DNA of 64,000 nt, taken from positions 1,620,501 to 1,684,500 of the forward strand of contig NZ_NPDX01000001.1 of assembly GCF_002811945.1 (NCBI RefSeq), written 5' to 3'. The notes under the pieces were generated by a model. It saw only the letters and a list, made by a program, of their open reading frames with translations, had not been told where the DNA came from and did no database searches. The translations under genes were made by a program, and so were the position numbers. The stretch comes from Leptospira harrisiae. GTDB taxonomy: Bacteria; Spirochaetota; Leptospiria; Leptospirales; Leptospiraceae. Positions 16,107 through 24,560 of the stretch are shown one piece after another. How positions within the stretch are numbered: the first letter of the stretch is position 1; each line of letters begins with the position of its first letter.

Positions 16107-18214
16107 TTATTTTCCTGTTTTGAATAGAATTGATGAATAAAAGGGACTACCTCTTCGTTTCCAATTGGTTTGGAAAGCCAATATCCTTGGATCTTATCGC
16201 ATTCGTAAGATTTTAATAACTCAAGTTGTTCAATCTCCTCAACACCTTCCGCAACTACCGAATAACCAAGGTCATGTGCCATATTGATGATAGAAATTAG
16301 TAAAAAACTTTCTTTGGATCCTTCTTCCACATTACTCAAAAAGGATTTATCAATTTTGACAATGGAAAGCGGAAGTTTTTCTAAATAGGATAAGGAAGAA
16401 AAACCAGTTCCAAAATCATCCAAGGCAACTTTAACTCCAATATCAATGAGATTTGATAGAATCGGTACAGTTTCCGAAAGGTTTTTCATCGCCAAACTTT
16501 CTGTAATTTCTACCTGCAAAGAAGTATAAGGAATTCCTCGTCGATTGTGTAAATCTACAATCCAATGAAAAATATTTTGATCAAAAAATACCTGTGGGCT
16601 TAGATTTACAGCAATAGAAATAGGAAGACCTTGTTTGAGTTGTACTTCTTCAATGACATTGGCAGCCTGTTCCAACACAAATTTTGTAATGGGAACAATG
16701 AGGCCTGAATCTTCTGCCAATGGAATAAATTCTGCCGGGGAAACCATTCCCCTTTGCGGATGCCGCCAACGAACAAGGGCTTCCCAATGACCGATTCTAT
16801 TTTCCTTGATATCTAAGATTGGTTGGTAAAATACAAAAATTTCATTATGAGTCAGAGCCTTTTTTAAATCATTTTGGATTTCCAACTGGAAATGGATTTT
16901 TTCCTGCATCGCTTGGTTAAAAACCGATACAGTTCCTACCTTCTGTGATTTAGCATGAAACATAGCAATTTCTGCATTTCGTAAAAGTACATCAGCATCT
17001 TTTCCACCTAACCCAAAAGCAGAAATTCCACAAGATGCGGTCAGATAAATTTCGTATCCGCCAAGGGGTATCGGATCACCCAATCGTTCGAGCAATCTTA
17101 CAGCATAATTGATACCTTCATCAATTGCGAGAAGATGTGTGATTAAAATAGAAAAATTATCAGCACCAAGTCTTGTGATAATGGCTTCCGTATCAGAAAA
17201 CTGTCTTAGTCTTTCAGAAAAAATTTTTAGAATTTGGTCCCCTGCTTCATTTCCAAGGGAGTGATTGATTCGTTTAAAATTATCTATATTGATACAAAAT
17301 AAAATCGGATAACCTGTATTTTTTGTATTATAAGCAAAGATTTTTTGTTCAATCCTTGCGAGAAATAATGCTCTGTTTGGAAGTCCCGTTAAGCTATCAT
17401 AAAAAGCATCGTGGGTTAATTGTTGTTCTGCGAGTTTTCTATCAGAGATATCGTGGTGGATGGCAATGTATTGAAATATCGATCCATCTTGTCTTGTAAA
17501 TGGTACTATGGTTGTGTCTGCCCAATAATCACTTCCATCTTTTCTGATATTACGAATTTCTCCTCGCCATACATTTCCTTTTTGAATGTTTTCCCAAATT
17601 TTTGCCCAATCTTCTTTTGTTTTATCTGTGGATTTCATGATCCTATGATTTTGGCCAATGAGCTCCGCTTTTCCATATCCTGTGACTTTCGAAAAGGCTT
17701 CGTTTACATAAGTGATGATACCGTTGGCATCGGTAATGGATACGATATTGGCTTGGTCAAGGGCAAATTTTTGAAGTTGGATTTCCTGCAGTGATTGGTA
17801 TAAAAACGTTTCGGTTGTGTTTTTTTCCTTTCTATAAACAAGTTCTCTTCTTTCTCGTTCCAAAACTTCTGTTAAGCGAAGTAAGTTTTTCCGGTCAATC
17901 AAATCGTTGACCCCAGATTTCATATAACTAAGGTTTTTCGAGAATTCTTCCGAATCACTGAGGAGAATGACTGGGATATCGATTTTTTTATCATTTAAAT
18001 ACTGCAAATAAACAGGAATTTCGGAATGGAATGGTTCTCTTGTGCTACAAATAATTGCATCCCAATCTTCTTCGTGGACTGTAGCCTCCCATGCCTGGAA
18101 TGTTTCGACCACGCGATAGAGAGGACTGAGGCCATTGGCTTTCATCTCTCGCACAAGATCAAATACACTATTAGAATCGTTTTCGAGTATTAGAACGCTG
18201 ATTGGACTGCCCAT
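16103..18214 (-). CDS. Pseudo-receiver-PAS-GGDEF-EAL protein, probable c-di-GMP phosphodiesterase
   Basis: 703 residues, no membrane segment. Residues 5-120 have receiver topology, but the phospho-acceptor position reads AIICSTREP with no Asp, so it is a pseudo-receiver. A PAS domain with PAC (about 145-262) follows, with GYGKAELIGQNHRI and the DISDRK ending. The GGDEF domain (about 265-435) has GADNF at 350-354 in place of GG(D/E)EF, so cyclase activity is unlikely. The EAL domain (about 445-695) keeps EALVRW (478), NLSPQVF, EITES, DDFGTGFSSLSYL (599) and KIDKSF, the residues needed for metal and c-di-GMP binding. The simplest reading is a PAS-controlled phosphodiesterase in which the GADNF domain may bind GTP as a regulator. 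The M48 protease overlaps its 3' end. Confidence 0.9.
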   Translation of the reverse strand: MGSPISVLILENDSNSVFDLVREMKANGLSPLYRVVETFQAWEATVHEEDWDAIICSTREPFHSEIPVYLQYLNDKKIDIPVILLSDSEEFSKNLSYMKSGVNDLIDRKNLLRLTEVLERERRELVYRKEKNTTETFLYQSLQEIQLQKFALDQANIVSITDANGIITYVNEAFSKVTGYGKAELIGQNHRIMKSTDKTKEDWAKIWENIQKGNVWRGEIRNIRKDGSDYWADTTIVPFTRQDGSIFQYIAIHHDISDRKLAEQQLTHDAFYDSLTGLPNRALFLARIEQKIFAYNTKNTGYPILFCINIDNFKRINHSLGNEAGDQILKIFSERLRQFSDTEAIITRLGADNFSILITHLLAIDEGINYAVRLLERLGDPIPLGGYEIYLTASCGISAFGLGGKDADVLLRNAEIAMFHAKSQKVGTVSVFNQAMQEKIHFQLEIQNDLKKALTHNEIFVFYQPILDIKENRIGHWEALVRWRHPQRGMVSPAEFIPLAEDSGLIVPITKFVLEQAANVIEEVQLKQGLPISIAVNLSPQVFFDQNIFHWIVDLHNRRGIPYTSLQVEITESLAMKNLSETVPILSNLIDIGVKVALDDFGTGFSSLSYLEKLPLSIVKIDKSFLSNVEEGSKESFLLISIINMAHDLGYSVVAEGVEEIEQLELLKSYECDKIQGYWLSKPIGNEEVVPFIHQFYSKQENK

Positions 18215-18322
18215 TGTTGTTGCCGGTATGGCTTATCTCTCCCACTAAGAATTCGTATTTTTCCTAAAATCTCAACCTAAAAAAGATTCAGAAAAACAAG
18301 GTTTTTTCGTCGTATACCGTAA

Positions 18323-18502
18323 GTGCATCCGAAAACTTTTGAAACTAATTATATTAAAAAAGAATATTTAGAGCATGAACTAAGGAAATTGCTCTTGGAT
18401 ATGAGTGATTTGGATTATAAAGGACTGACCGATTATGACAAGGGTGGTTACGATGGTTTTAACCAAGCAATTACCTTAGTTTTAAAAAGGCTACAAACCT
18501 AG
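18323..18502 (+). CDS. Small unknown protein, 59 residues
   Basis: A GTG-started reading frame of 59 codons lies in the otherwise empty 400-base gap between two genes. An in-frame TAA sits directly before the GTG, so the start cannot be further upstream. The product begins MHPKTFETNYIKKEYLEHEL and ends DYDKGGYDGFNQAITLVLKR. It is acidic and soluble with amphipathic helices and no signal or membrane segment. Codon use resembles the neighbours. There is no Shine-Dalgarno sequence. A TATACC box at 18313-18318 would place transcription start very near the GTG, so a leaderless message is possible. It reads toward the STAS gene. I do not recognise a family, and the call rests on composition and position only. 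Confidence 0.5.
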   Translation: MHPKTFETNYIKKEYLEHELRKLLLDMSDLDYKGLTDYDKGGYDGFNQAITLVLKRLQT

Positions 18503-18560
18503 GGTTTTTTCTAATCAAAATGACGAAAGATACAAGTGAAACAAGTTTCCACAAAAATTC

Positions 18561-18589
18561 TTTACAAAATTGGCAAGTAAACAGATAGT
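18561..18589 (+). promoter_or_regulatory. Candidate promoter of the STAS gene
   Basis: TTTACA at 18561-18566 and GATAGT at 18584-18589 are separated by 17 bases, a sigma-70-like arrangement with five and four consensus matches. A start near 18596 would leave a short leader carrying AGGAAG (18602-18607) before the ATG at 18612. This supports the ATG over the upstream in-frame TTG at 18570, which lies inside the promoter. Confidence 0.45.
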
Positions 18590-18611
18590 ATACGTGCCAG
18601 TAGGAAGTTCA

Positions 18612-18935
18612 ATGAATTTCACAACAAAACAAGTTAAAAATCATACAGTTGTTACTCTAGAGGGTTCCCTCGACATTTATTCTGCACCCGCATTAAAAAA
18701 AGAACTCCATAAAATCATCGATGACGGGGCCGAGTCTGTAGCAATTGACATGGTCAACATCAAACTTTTGGATTCCTCTGGGATTGCTCTTCTTGCCAAC
18801 CTCCAAAAGAAGCTAAAGTCGGAAGAAGGACAATTTTTCCTACTGAATGTCAGCCAAGATGTAATGGTAATTTTGAAACTTTCGAGTTTAGATAAGTTTT
18901 TTACAATTTTAGGTGGCGAAGCGGAACTTCCATAA
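18612..18935 (+). CDS. STAS-domain anti-sigma factor antagonist (SpoIIAA/RsbV-like)
   Basis: 107 residues, a single STAS domain. ATG 18612 is preferred: AGGAAG lies upstream and the protein then opens directly with the first STAS strand (VKNHTVVTLEGSLDI). The phosphorylation site lies in IKLLDSSGIALLANL, where the Ser after Asp is the residue phosphorylated by anti-sigma kinases and dephosphorylated by SpoIIE/RsbU phosphatases. In its unphosphorylated form this family binds the kinase and frees a sigma factor or other client. No anti-sigma kinase or sigma gene is in the window. A membrane SpoIIE phosphatase is encoded on the opposite strand at 20513-22030 and a second at 47663-49483; either could act on it, but that is inference. 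Confidence 0.88.
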   Translation: MNFTTKQVKNHTVVTLEGSLDIYSAPALKKELHKIIDDGAESVAIDMVNIKLLDSSGIALLANLQKKLKSEEGQFFLLNVSQDVMVILKLSSLDKFFTILGGEAELP

Positions 18936-18959
18936 CCGCTTTCGCTCCTCTGTCATTTT

Positions 18960-20516
18960 TTAGAGCCGGAAAAACTTCACCTCTCCTCTAACCACTGGCT
19001 CTTCCTTCGATTTTGGTTTTGTCCAATCTCCCGAATCATTCTGGATCCATCGGTTGGATTCTCCTTTGACTCCGGAATCAGTCACTACCTTTATCGGAAT
19101 GCCTCGTTCAGCAGATACTTGTACTGACACAACCAGTTCGTAAGGGAGGTTTAATCCAAACGATCCTAGTTGGAGGGTAGCAAGATTCCCTTCGATTTTT
19201 ACTTCTTCACAAATGACTTCACGCCCATCTCGTAACTTTACTTTGAGTTTTAATGGGGTCTGTGGACTGTTTTTTTTCACCTGTGTCAGGTTTTGTGTGA
19301 CTTCTGGCACCTTCAGTTTAGTTTCATCTATTTCTGGAACAAGAGGAATCTTTTCTTCTGAAACAACCGCAGCTAGTTTGGTTGTTTCGCTTTTAGATAC
19401 TTCTAGAGATTCACGAATGTTCTCTTTAATTTGATTGAGTTCTTTTGATTCTTCTTCTGAGAGATTGGATGCAGTTTCTGCTTTTAGAACTTTTTCAATG
19501 ATTACGGGTTTTAGGACTAAACTTTTCCCTTCTTCAATATTTTCTGCAGCTTTTGTATCTCCAAGTTTTGTAGCTTCTTCTTTCGAAAAAGCCACGAGAG
19601 ATTTATTTTCTTGATAAAAATTTCCAATCAGCAACAAACGTCTGTTTGCCCGAATGGCCACTTCCTTGTTTTCTTTTTGTTTTACGAGTTGGATGTATTC
19701 TTTGACCGCATTCGAGGTTTTTCCTAATTCTTCCATTGCCCGAGCTTTGACATAGGATTGGTCTTTTGTTAAAACAGGCAAAGTTTCTAATGTTTTTAAA
19801 GTTTCTTCATAATCGCCACTTTGGAAAAGCGAGTAAGCCAGCTCTTCAGGTGATTTTTTTTTGTTTTTGAGTTCTAACTTTTTCTTTTCACCCTCTTCTA
19901 AAAAACTTATGAGAAGACTCGCATTTTCTGCATAGTGGGTTCCAGCAAATAAATCAATAGTTTTGGTGAGTTTCACAAAGGCTTTTTCTCTTTCACCCAT
20001 CATCACCAAACAGTAACCATGGTGAAGGAGAGTGAATGCCATTTCATCCGACAAAGAAGATGTTACTGAATCTTCCAATTCTTGGTATTTTTTAGAAGCA
20101 ATTGGATACTTTCTTGTCCTTTCCATATAGAAAGCAAACTGCAAACGAATGATTGTTTTTTGTTGTTCCTCTAACTCTAATGCTGGTTTAAAATTTAAAA
20201 AACGTACAGAGTTAATGACATAAAGACCAAATCGATCTTGCCAACTCATTTTTAAATCTAATCCTTCTGTCTCCGAATTCATAATTCCTGATTCTAAGAT
20301 ATTAACTTTGACTTCAGTCATATAATCATCTTTAGAGAGAAACATTTGTTTTAATCTTTCACGTAAGGTTTGTGAAGAGAGTTCGTAATTCATTAATTGG
20401 TCACGAAGAATTCCAAATCGTAATTCTTGTAATTTGACACTGACAATGGACTGTGAAGCCAAAGCAAAAAAGAAAAACAAAACAAAAAAAAGAGAGAAAA
20501 AGAAAAACTTTTTCAT
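18960..20516 (-). CDS. Exported TPR-type protein of unknown function
   Basis: 518 residues. The first 24 residues are basic then strongly hydrophobic (long F/L run ending ALASQS), a signal peptide or N-terminal anchor. Residues 110-330 are helical with TPR-like repeats (YSLFQSGDYEETLKTLETL, KARAMEELGKTSNAVKEYI), usually protein-binding. A charged linker follows. Near residues 425-475 there is a small beta domain, VKLRDGREVICEEVKIEGN...LQLGSFGLNLPYELVVSV, similar in pattern to the one in the divergent protein at 22059-23159. Its ATG overlaps the SpoIIE phosphatase stop by four bases, so the two are made together. It could be the periplasmic partner of that phosphatase's sensor domain; this is inference from coupling. 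Confidence 0.75.
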   Translation of the reverse strand: MKKFFFFSLFFVLFFFFALASQSIVSVKLQELRFGILRDQLMNYELSSQTLRERLKQMFLSKDDYMTEVKVNILESGIMNSETEGLDLKMSWQDRFGLYVINSVRFLNFKPALELEEQQKTIIRLQFAFYMERTRKYPIASKKYQELEDSVTSSLSDEMAFTLLHHGYCLVMMGEREKAFVKLTKTIDLFAGTHYAENASLLISFLEEGEKKKLELKNKKKSPEELAYSLFQSGDYEETLKTLETLPVLTKDQSYVKARAMEELGKTSNAVKEYIQLVKQKENKEVAIRANRRLLLIGNFYQENKSLVAFSKEEATKLGDTKAAENIEEGKSLVLKPVIIEKVLKAETASNLSEEESKELNQIKENIRESLEVSKSETTKLAAVVSEEKIPLVPEIDETKLKVPEVTQNLTQVKKNSPQTPLKLKVKLRDGREVICEEVKIEGNLATLQLGSFGLNLPYELVVSVQVSAERGIPIKVVTDSGVKGESNRWIQNDSGDWTKPKSKEEPVVRGEVKFFRL

Positions 20517-22030
20517 TCCGGTACATCAAGGACAATCATAGTGACATCATCCTTATATTCCTCGTGTTTTTCTTCTAGAAGTGCCATCGCCTTTTCTACA
20601 ATTTCTGCATTAGGCAAATGAATGTTTTCTAATACTACCTCGGTGAATCTCTCTAAACCAAAAAGTCCACCTTCTTTGATCGGAGTTTCTACGACTCCAT
20701 CGGTATACAGAATGATTTTATCACCCGGAAGAACAGGAAAGGATTCTAATGAGTATTGGATGTCATCTCCCATGCCAAGTGGTGGACCAGAACTATCAAC
20801 ATAAGTGATTTCTTTTGTGGAAGGTCGAATGATGAAAGGGGCATTGTGGCCAGCATTCACAAATTTCACGACTCCCGGTTCTTCAAATACTACAAATACA
20901 CCGGTTGCAAAAAAAGATGCCTGAAGTCGATTGGCGATCACTTCACCTAATTGATTGATTGCTTGGATTGCAGAATGGTTTTCTTTCATAATGGCTTGGA
21001 GAGACATCGCCATAACAACTGTTACTAAAGCTGCCGAGACACCATGCCCAGATGCGTCTGCTAAAAAAAAGCCATAATAATTATTTTCAGGAAATTGAAA
21101 GTATTGGTATAAATCTCCAGAAACTTCTCGCATGGGTCGGTATAATTTACCAATGTTGAATTTTTTGAATTTTTTCACAGAAGGCAAAAATAGTTCTTGT
21201 ACTTCTTTACCAATTTGAAGTTCTTGATTGATTTCTTCATTTAATCGTGTAATGGTAGTTACTTTATTTTGAATTTCTTCTGCCATTAAGTTAAACGATT
21301 TTCCTAAACTATCCAATTCATCATTACTTTTAAAATTCCATGTGACCCTGGATTCTAAATTTCCAGTAGCCATTTGTTTAGATGCAACTTCTAAGGAGCC
21401 AACTCGTTTGAAAATAGCTCTGTAAACAAGTATGGCAAAAATGATATGAAATACAATTCCCCAAAGAACTGCATAACCCACTTGGATGTAGAGTTGTTTT
21501 AATCGGTCTTGGATGGAGGAAATATTAAAATGTGTGAAAAGAAAAACTTCTTTTGCATCGGAGAGTCGGATCGGTAATAAAAAATCCACTGTAAAATCTG
21601 ATTCATTCAGATCTAAACTATACCTTGCCTTGAAGAGATTCCCTTCTTTATCTGAGGAGACCTCTTTGGTTTTTTTCAAAACTGCATCTGTGATTTCTTT
21701 GATTCCAGGTCCAGAATCGGGTTCGGAAAGGATGATTTTTCCTTCCGCATCAAAGATGGAAAATTTTGTGATTTCATACAATTTTAAGGTTTTGCGAAAA
21801 ACTTCAAAACTTTCGTCTTTTTCACCGGAAAGACCAATGGCTTGGATGTCAGCAAGAATGGTGTTGGCAAGGTTTTCTGACTGAAATTGGAAGTTCTTAA
21901 GGAGTAAATCCGATTGATTTTCAAAAATCATCACCGTAAAAAAGATGATATTGAGTAAGGCAAGAAGGGAATAAAAGAGTCCAATCTTAAAGCGTAAGGA
22001 ATTCGTCGTTTTGATTTTGCTTTTGTTCAC
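20513..22030 (-). CDS. Membrane-bound HAMP-SpoIIE (PP2C-type) serine phosphatase
   Basis: 505 residues. TM1 spans about 15-36, a periplasmic sensor of about 140 residues follows, TM2 lies at about 180-205 and a HAMP linker (KQMATGNLESRV, SFNLMAEEI) runs to 255. A short coiled coil leads to the SpoIIE/PP2C phosphatase domain (about 285-505). The metal-binding Asp residues are present: EVSGDLYQY, LADASGHGVSAALV, GHNAP, ILYTDGVVE and YKDDVTMIVL. Such RsbU-like enzymes dephosphorylate STAS proteins in partner-switching pathways in response to an external signal. The signal is unknown. It is followed by the overlapping TPR protein, and a STAS gene lies beyond that on the other strand. Confidence 0.9.
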   Translation of the reverse strand: MNKSKIKTTNSLRFKIGLFYSLLALLNIIFFTVMIFENQSDLLLKNFQFQSENLANTILADIQAIGLSGEKDESFEVFRKTLKLYEITKFSIFDAEGKIILSEPDSGPGIKEITDAVLKKTKEVSSDKEGNLFKARYSLDLNESDFTVDFLLPIRLSDAKEVFLFTHFNISSIQDRLKQLYIQVGYAVLWGIVFHIIFAILVYRAIFKRVGSLEVASKQMATGNLESRVTWNFKSNDELDSLGKSFNLMAEEIQNKVTTITRLNEEINQELQIGKEVQELFLPSVKKFKKFNIGKLYRPMREVSGDLYQYFQFPENNYYGFFLADASGHGVSAALVTVVMAMSLQAIMKENHSAIQAINQLGEVIANRLQASFFATGVFVVFEEPGVVKFVNAGHNAPFIIRPSTKEITYVDSSGPPLGMGDDIQYSLESFPVLPGDKIILYTDGVVETPIKEGGLFGLERFTEVVLENIHLPNAEIVEKAMALLEEKHEEYKDDVTMIVLDVPE

Positions 22031-22058
22031 GGCAATTACTTGTATTGTCGATAATTAA

Positions 22059-22076
22059 GTGATAGAAATCTATCAC
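22059..22076. promoter_or_regulatory. Perfect inverted repeat, candidate operator
   Basis: GTGATAG-AAAT-CTATCAC, two perfect 7-base arms around four bases, lies between the divergent SpoIIE phosphatase gene (start 22030) and the exported protein gene. It is followed by A/T-rich sequence but no T run, so it is unlike a terminator. If the plus-strand gene starts at TTG 22095 rather than GTG 22059, the repeat is wholly intergenic and placed to control both directions. The bound protein is unknown. Confidence 0.45.
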
Positions 22077-23159
22077 AAAATTGAGATTTTCCCATTGGTT
22101 TTAGGCATCCACATATTCTTCTTACGCTCCTTTCGGGCAATCATCCTAACCATTCTACTGTTTTTTGGTATCTCTAGTCTCTTCGCCGATAAGATTCGAT
22201 TGAAATCAGGAGAAATACTGAATGGAAAGGTTGTGAATGTCACGACTTCCCACGTGGAATGGCAAGACCAAGGAAAACGTTATAAGTTTCTAAATTCAGA
22301 AGTTTTGGGGATCGATGTGGGTTATGACGGGCTCCCCGCTTGTGCTGATTATAAAACATTTGGAGTGGAAGATTGTGATTTGATCCTCACCAAATTGACC
22401 AAATCCAATGCTAGTTTTTCCAAAAAAAGTAGCCCTTTGGAATTAGAGGTCGTTCCGTTAAAAAAAATCTCTTCTTTGAAAGTGAGTTTTGAATCGGGAC
22501 TTCCCATGGAACGTTACATTGAACCTGGGGCAAAAGGTAAATGGGTATTTGGCGAAAAAGAAATCATCGGAAATTTCAAAACCTTAGAAAGAGGTAGAAT
22601 CATCATTGAAACCGAATCCAAAACTTTGGAATCGGTAGATATTCTTGATTTCCAGTCCTTTGAAATTCAAAATAAATCAGTGATTGTAAAAGTCATTAAA
22701 GAAGAAACACCCAAAGTGATTCCTGGTTATTCTCCGATCGCAGAAAAAAGGTATGGTAAAGCTGCGATTATTTTCGGAGGGGCATTCCTCTCCGGCTTAG
22801 GAATGTTATATGAATACAATGCTTCAGTCAATGCTATCAATAAAGATATTGAATATTTTCCTACAAGTGATGGAAGAGTTTTGATATTTGCAAATACTCT
22901 TAGCACAAACAATTATGATTTCCACAGGCAACGTTTTTTAATCTACTCAGTTGTATTTACTTCTATTATATCTTATAGTTTAATAGATAGTTTTTATTTG
23001 GGTCGAATGGAATCCAAAAATGAAAATGCCAATGGTGTTTATTTAAAACCATTGTTAGATATGAAACCGAATGTCAGTTCAAATTTATTAGGAGCTGGGA
23101 ATCAATGGAAACCAAATGACAGTTTGTTTTATGGATTTAGTTTTGAATCTAAGTTTTAG
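22059..23159 (+). CDS. Exported protein with repeated small beta domains, unknown function
   Basis: Up to 366 residues. The start is uncertain: GTG 22059 lies inside an inverted repeat and has no ribosome-binding site, while TTG 22095 gives a tighter signal peptide ending ISSLFA-DK. After the signal, DKIRLKSGEILNGKVVNV...VLGIDV and, about 110 residues later, GEKEIIGNFKTLERGRIIIETES...LDFQSF share an I-LK-G-x-x-x-G-x-V pattern, suggesting two small beta-barrel domains. The C-terminal part has two hydrophobic segments (AAIIFGGAFLSGLGMLYEY and FLIYSVVFTSIISYSLIDS) resembling DUF5683-like envelope proteins. It is divergent from the SpoIIE phosphatase and faces the PrsW-like gene 10 bases from its stop. 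Confidence 0.7.
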   Translation: MIEIYHKIEIFPLVLGIHIFFLRSFRAIILTILLFFGISSLFADKIRLKSGEILNGKVVNVTTSHVEWQDQGKRYKFLNSEVLGIDVGYDGLPACADYKTFGVEDCDLILTKLTKSNASFSKKSSPLELEVVPLKKISSLKVSFESGLPMERYIEPGAKGKWVFGEKEIIGNFKTLERGRIIIETESKTLESVDILDFQSFEIQNKSVIVKVIKEETPKVIPGYSPIAEKRYGKAAIIFGGAFLSGLGMLYEYNASVNAINKDIEYFPTSDGRVLIFANTLSTNNYDFHRQRFLIYSVVFTSIISYSLIDSFYLGRMESKNENANGVYLKPLLDMKPNVSSNLLGAGNQWKPNDSLFYGFSFESKF

Positions 23160-23169
23160 TATACTTTGA

Positions 23170-24516
23170 CTAAACGAATGATTTTCTTAAAAACAAATTT
23201 TTGAAATTTTGTTTCAACCGAAGAAAATGCCATTTAATCAGAAATGGAAAAGGAATTTTATCTAACTGGCACATCGCCCCACAATTCCCCTCTTCGTTTT
23301 CTCTGCACCAAAGGATGGTTCCTGAAAGTCCCACAAAACAATCCAAACCAATCCAAAGATCAAATTTGACTTTCGTGTTTTCTGTAAACATCTGTGAGGT
23401 GGGGAGATAAAACATATTTGCCTGAATATGGAAGATTGCTGAGTTTTCTTCAATGTTATTTAAGTGTAAATCAACGGAACTAAAAAGAGGAACAGCAAGC
23501 ATCCTATCCCGAAAAAAATATGGATTTAGAATTCCAGCAAAGAAAAACATTAGCGATAGTATAACCGGATACATCACAAATAATGCGAAGTAATCTTGTA
23601 ACGCAAGATCAGGAAATTTAAATGAAATCCATTCTGGCGATTCAGTTAATAAATAAACTGATAAAATTCCTGGAATGATAAAAAATGCAGTCAGGATCGA
23701 GTGACGTAAACTCGGGAATTGTAACAGTTTTATCCCTGAGGTGGAAATATGTTTTTGGACATTTTGTATCCATCCTTCATGTCGATTGTGTCGACTTAGT
23801 ATTTCATATTCTTCCATACTCATATTCATTAATTTTAGAATATGTCCAGGGACGAGAATTCTTGATTTTGCGATTGTTAATTCCAGGAAAAAAAATAGAG
23901 AAAGAATACAAAAAGGAAGAACAAAAAGTAAATCAATTTCTTGAAATATGGAAAGATTATACAGTCCATGAATTCCAACACATATAAAAAATCCAAACCC
24001 AAGTTTGCCCCATTTAAAAATTGGATTTTTATGAAATAAAAACATCATAAGGTATGCACCAACAAGTCCCCCATTCATCATATGGATCGGGAGTGCGGTA
24101 ATTGAACGAAGTACTTGTGACCATAGACCGGTGTTGATAAAATACAAAATATTTTCAACCAACCCAAATCCACCACCTAACACAAGGCCATAGAAGATTC
24201 CGTCAGTAACTGTGAATTCATCCTGATTTTTTCTAAAAAATAAGTAGATCCCAAGAAGTTTTGCAAATTCTTCTACAAAGGAAGAAAGGATAAATGCATT
24301 CCAGTATGGTCCACCATCAGGTAACCAATTTGAAAGTGCCGCTTGTATAGCAATGGCTACCCCTGCACTAAAAATTGAAAATGCAAAAGCAGTGTATTGT
24401 AAAAAGGATTCTGTATACCTATAAAAATGAAATCGATAAAATGAATAATAAAACCCTAGGGTCAGAAGATTGATAAGACAAATGATCAAACTAGGTATCG
24501 AAATTTGACTGATCAT
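23170..24516 (-). CDS. PrsW-family membrane protease with C-terminal soluble domain
   Basis: 448 residues. The first 215 residues have about seven membrane segments and carry the PrsW (M82) signatures: EEFAK at 82-86, ENILYF at 121-126, PIHMMNG with His145 and GIHGLYN with His183. PrsW proteases cut anti-sigma factors within or beside the membrane. After a linker (220-265), two more membrane helices lie at about 272-292 and 308-332. A soluble tail of about 110 residues follows (336-445) with RDRMLAVPLF and a beta-rich VKFDLWIGLDCFVGLSGTILW...CGAMCQL. It is reminiscent of a PilZ-type barrel but lacks a clear RxxxR/DxSxxG pair. The substrate is unknown, and no anti-sigma gene is adjacent. It lies 61 bases after the VWA gene on the same strand. 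Confidence 0.8.
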   Translation of the reverse strand: MISQISIPSLIICLINLLTLGFYYSFYRFHFYRYTESFLQYTAFAFSIFSAGVAIAIQAALSNWLPDGGPYWNAFILSSFVEEFAKLLGIYLFFRKNQDEFTVTDGIFYGLVLGGGFGLVENILYFINTGLWSQVLRSITALPIHMMNGGLVGAYLMMFLFHKNPIFKWGKLGFGFFICVGIHGLYNLSIFQEIDLLFVLPFCILSLFFFLELTIAKSRILVPGHILKLMNMSMEEYEILSRHNRHEGWIQNVQKHISTSGIKLLQFPSLRHSILTAFFIIPGILSVYLLTESPEWISFKFPDLALQDYFALFVMYPVILSLMFFFAGILNPYFFRDRMLAVPLFSSVDLHLNNIEENSAIFHIQANMFYLPTSQMFTENTKVKFDLWIGLDCFVGLSGTILWCRENEEGNCGAMCQLDKIPFPFLIKWHFLRLKQNFKNLFLRKSFV

Positions 24517-24560
24517 TTGGTATGATTAACGGCAGAAAAACCCTGAAAATCAATGAGAAA

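Noticed and set aside
20460..20516. A dense A/T-rich run that looked like low-complexity repeat
   Set aside because: It encodes the F/L-rich signal peptide of the TPR protein.
23154..23175. TTTAGT...ACTAAA near the convergent ends of two genes
   Set aside because: Only a 6-bp AT-rich stem with no T tract in either direction; too weak to call a terminator.
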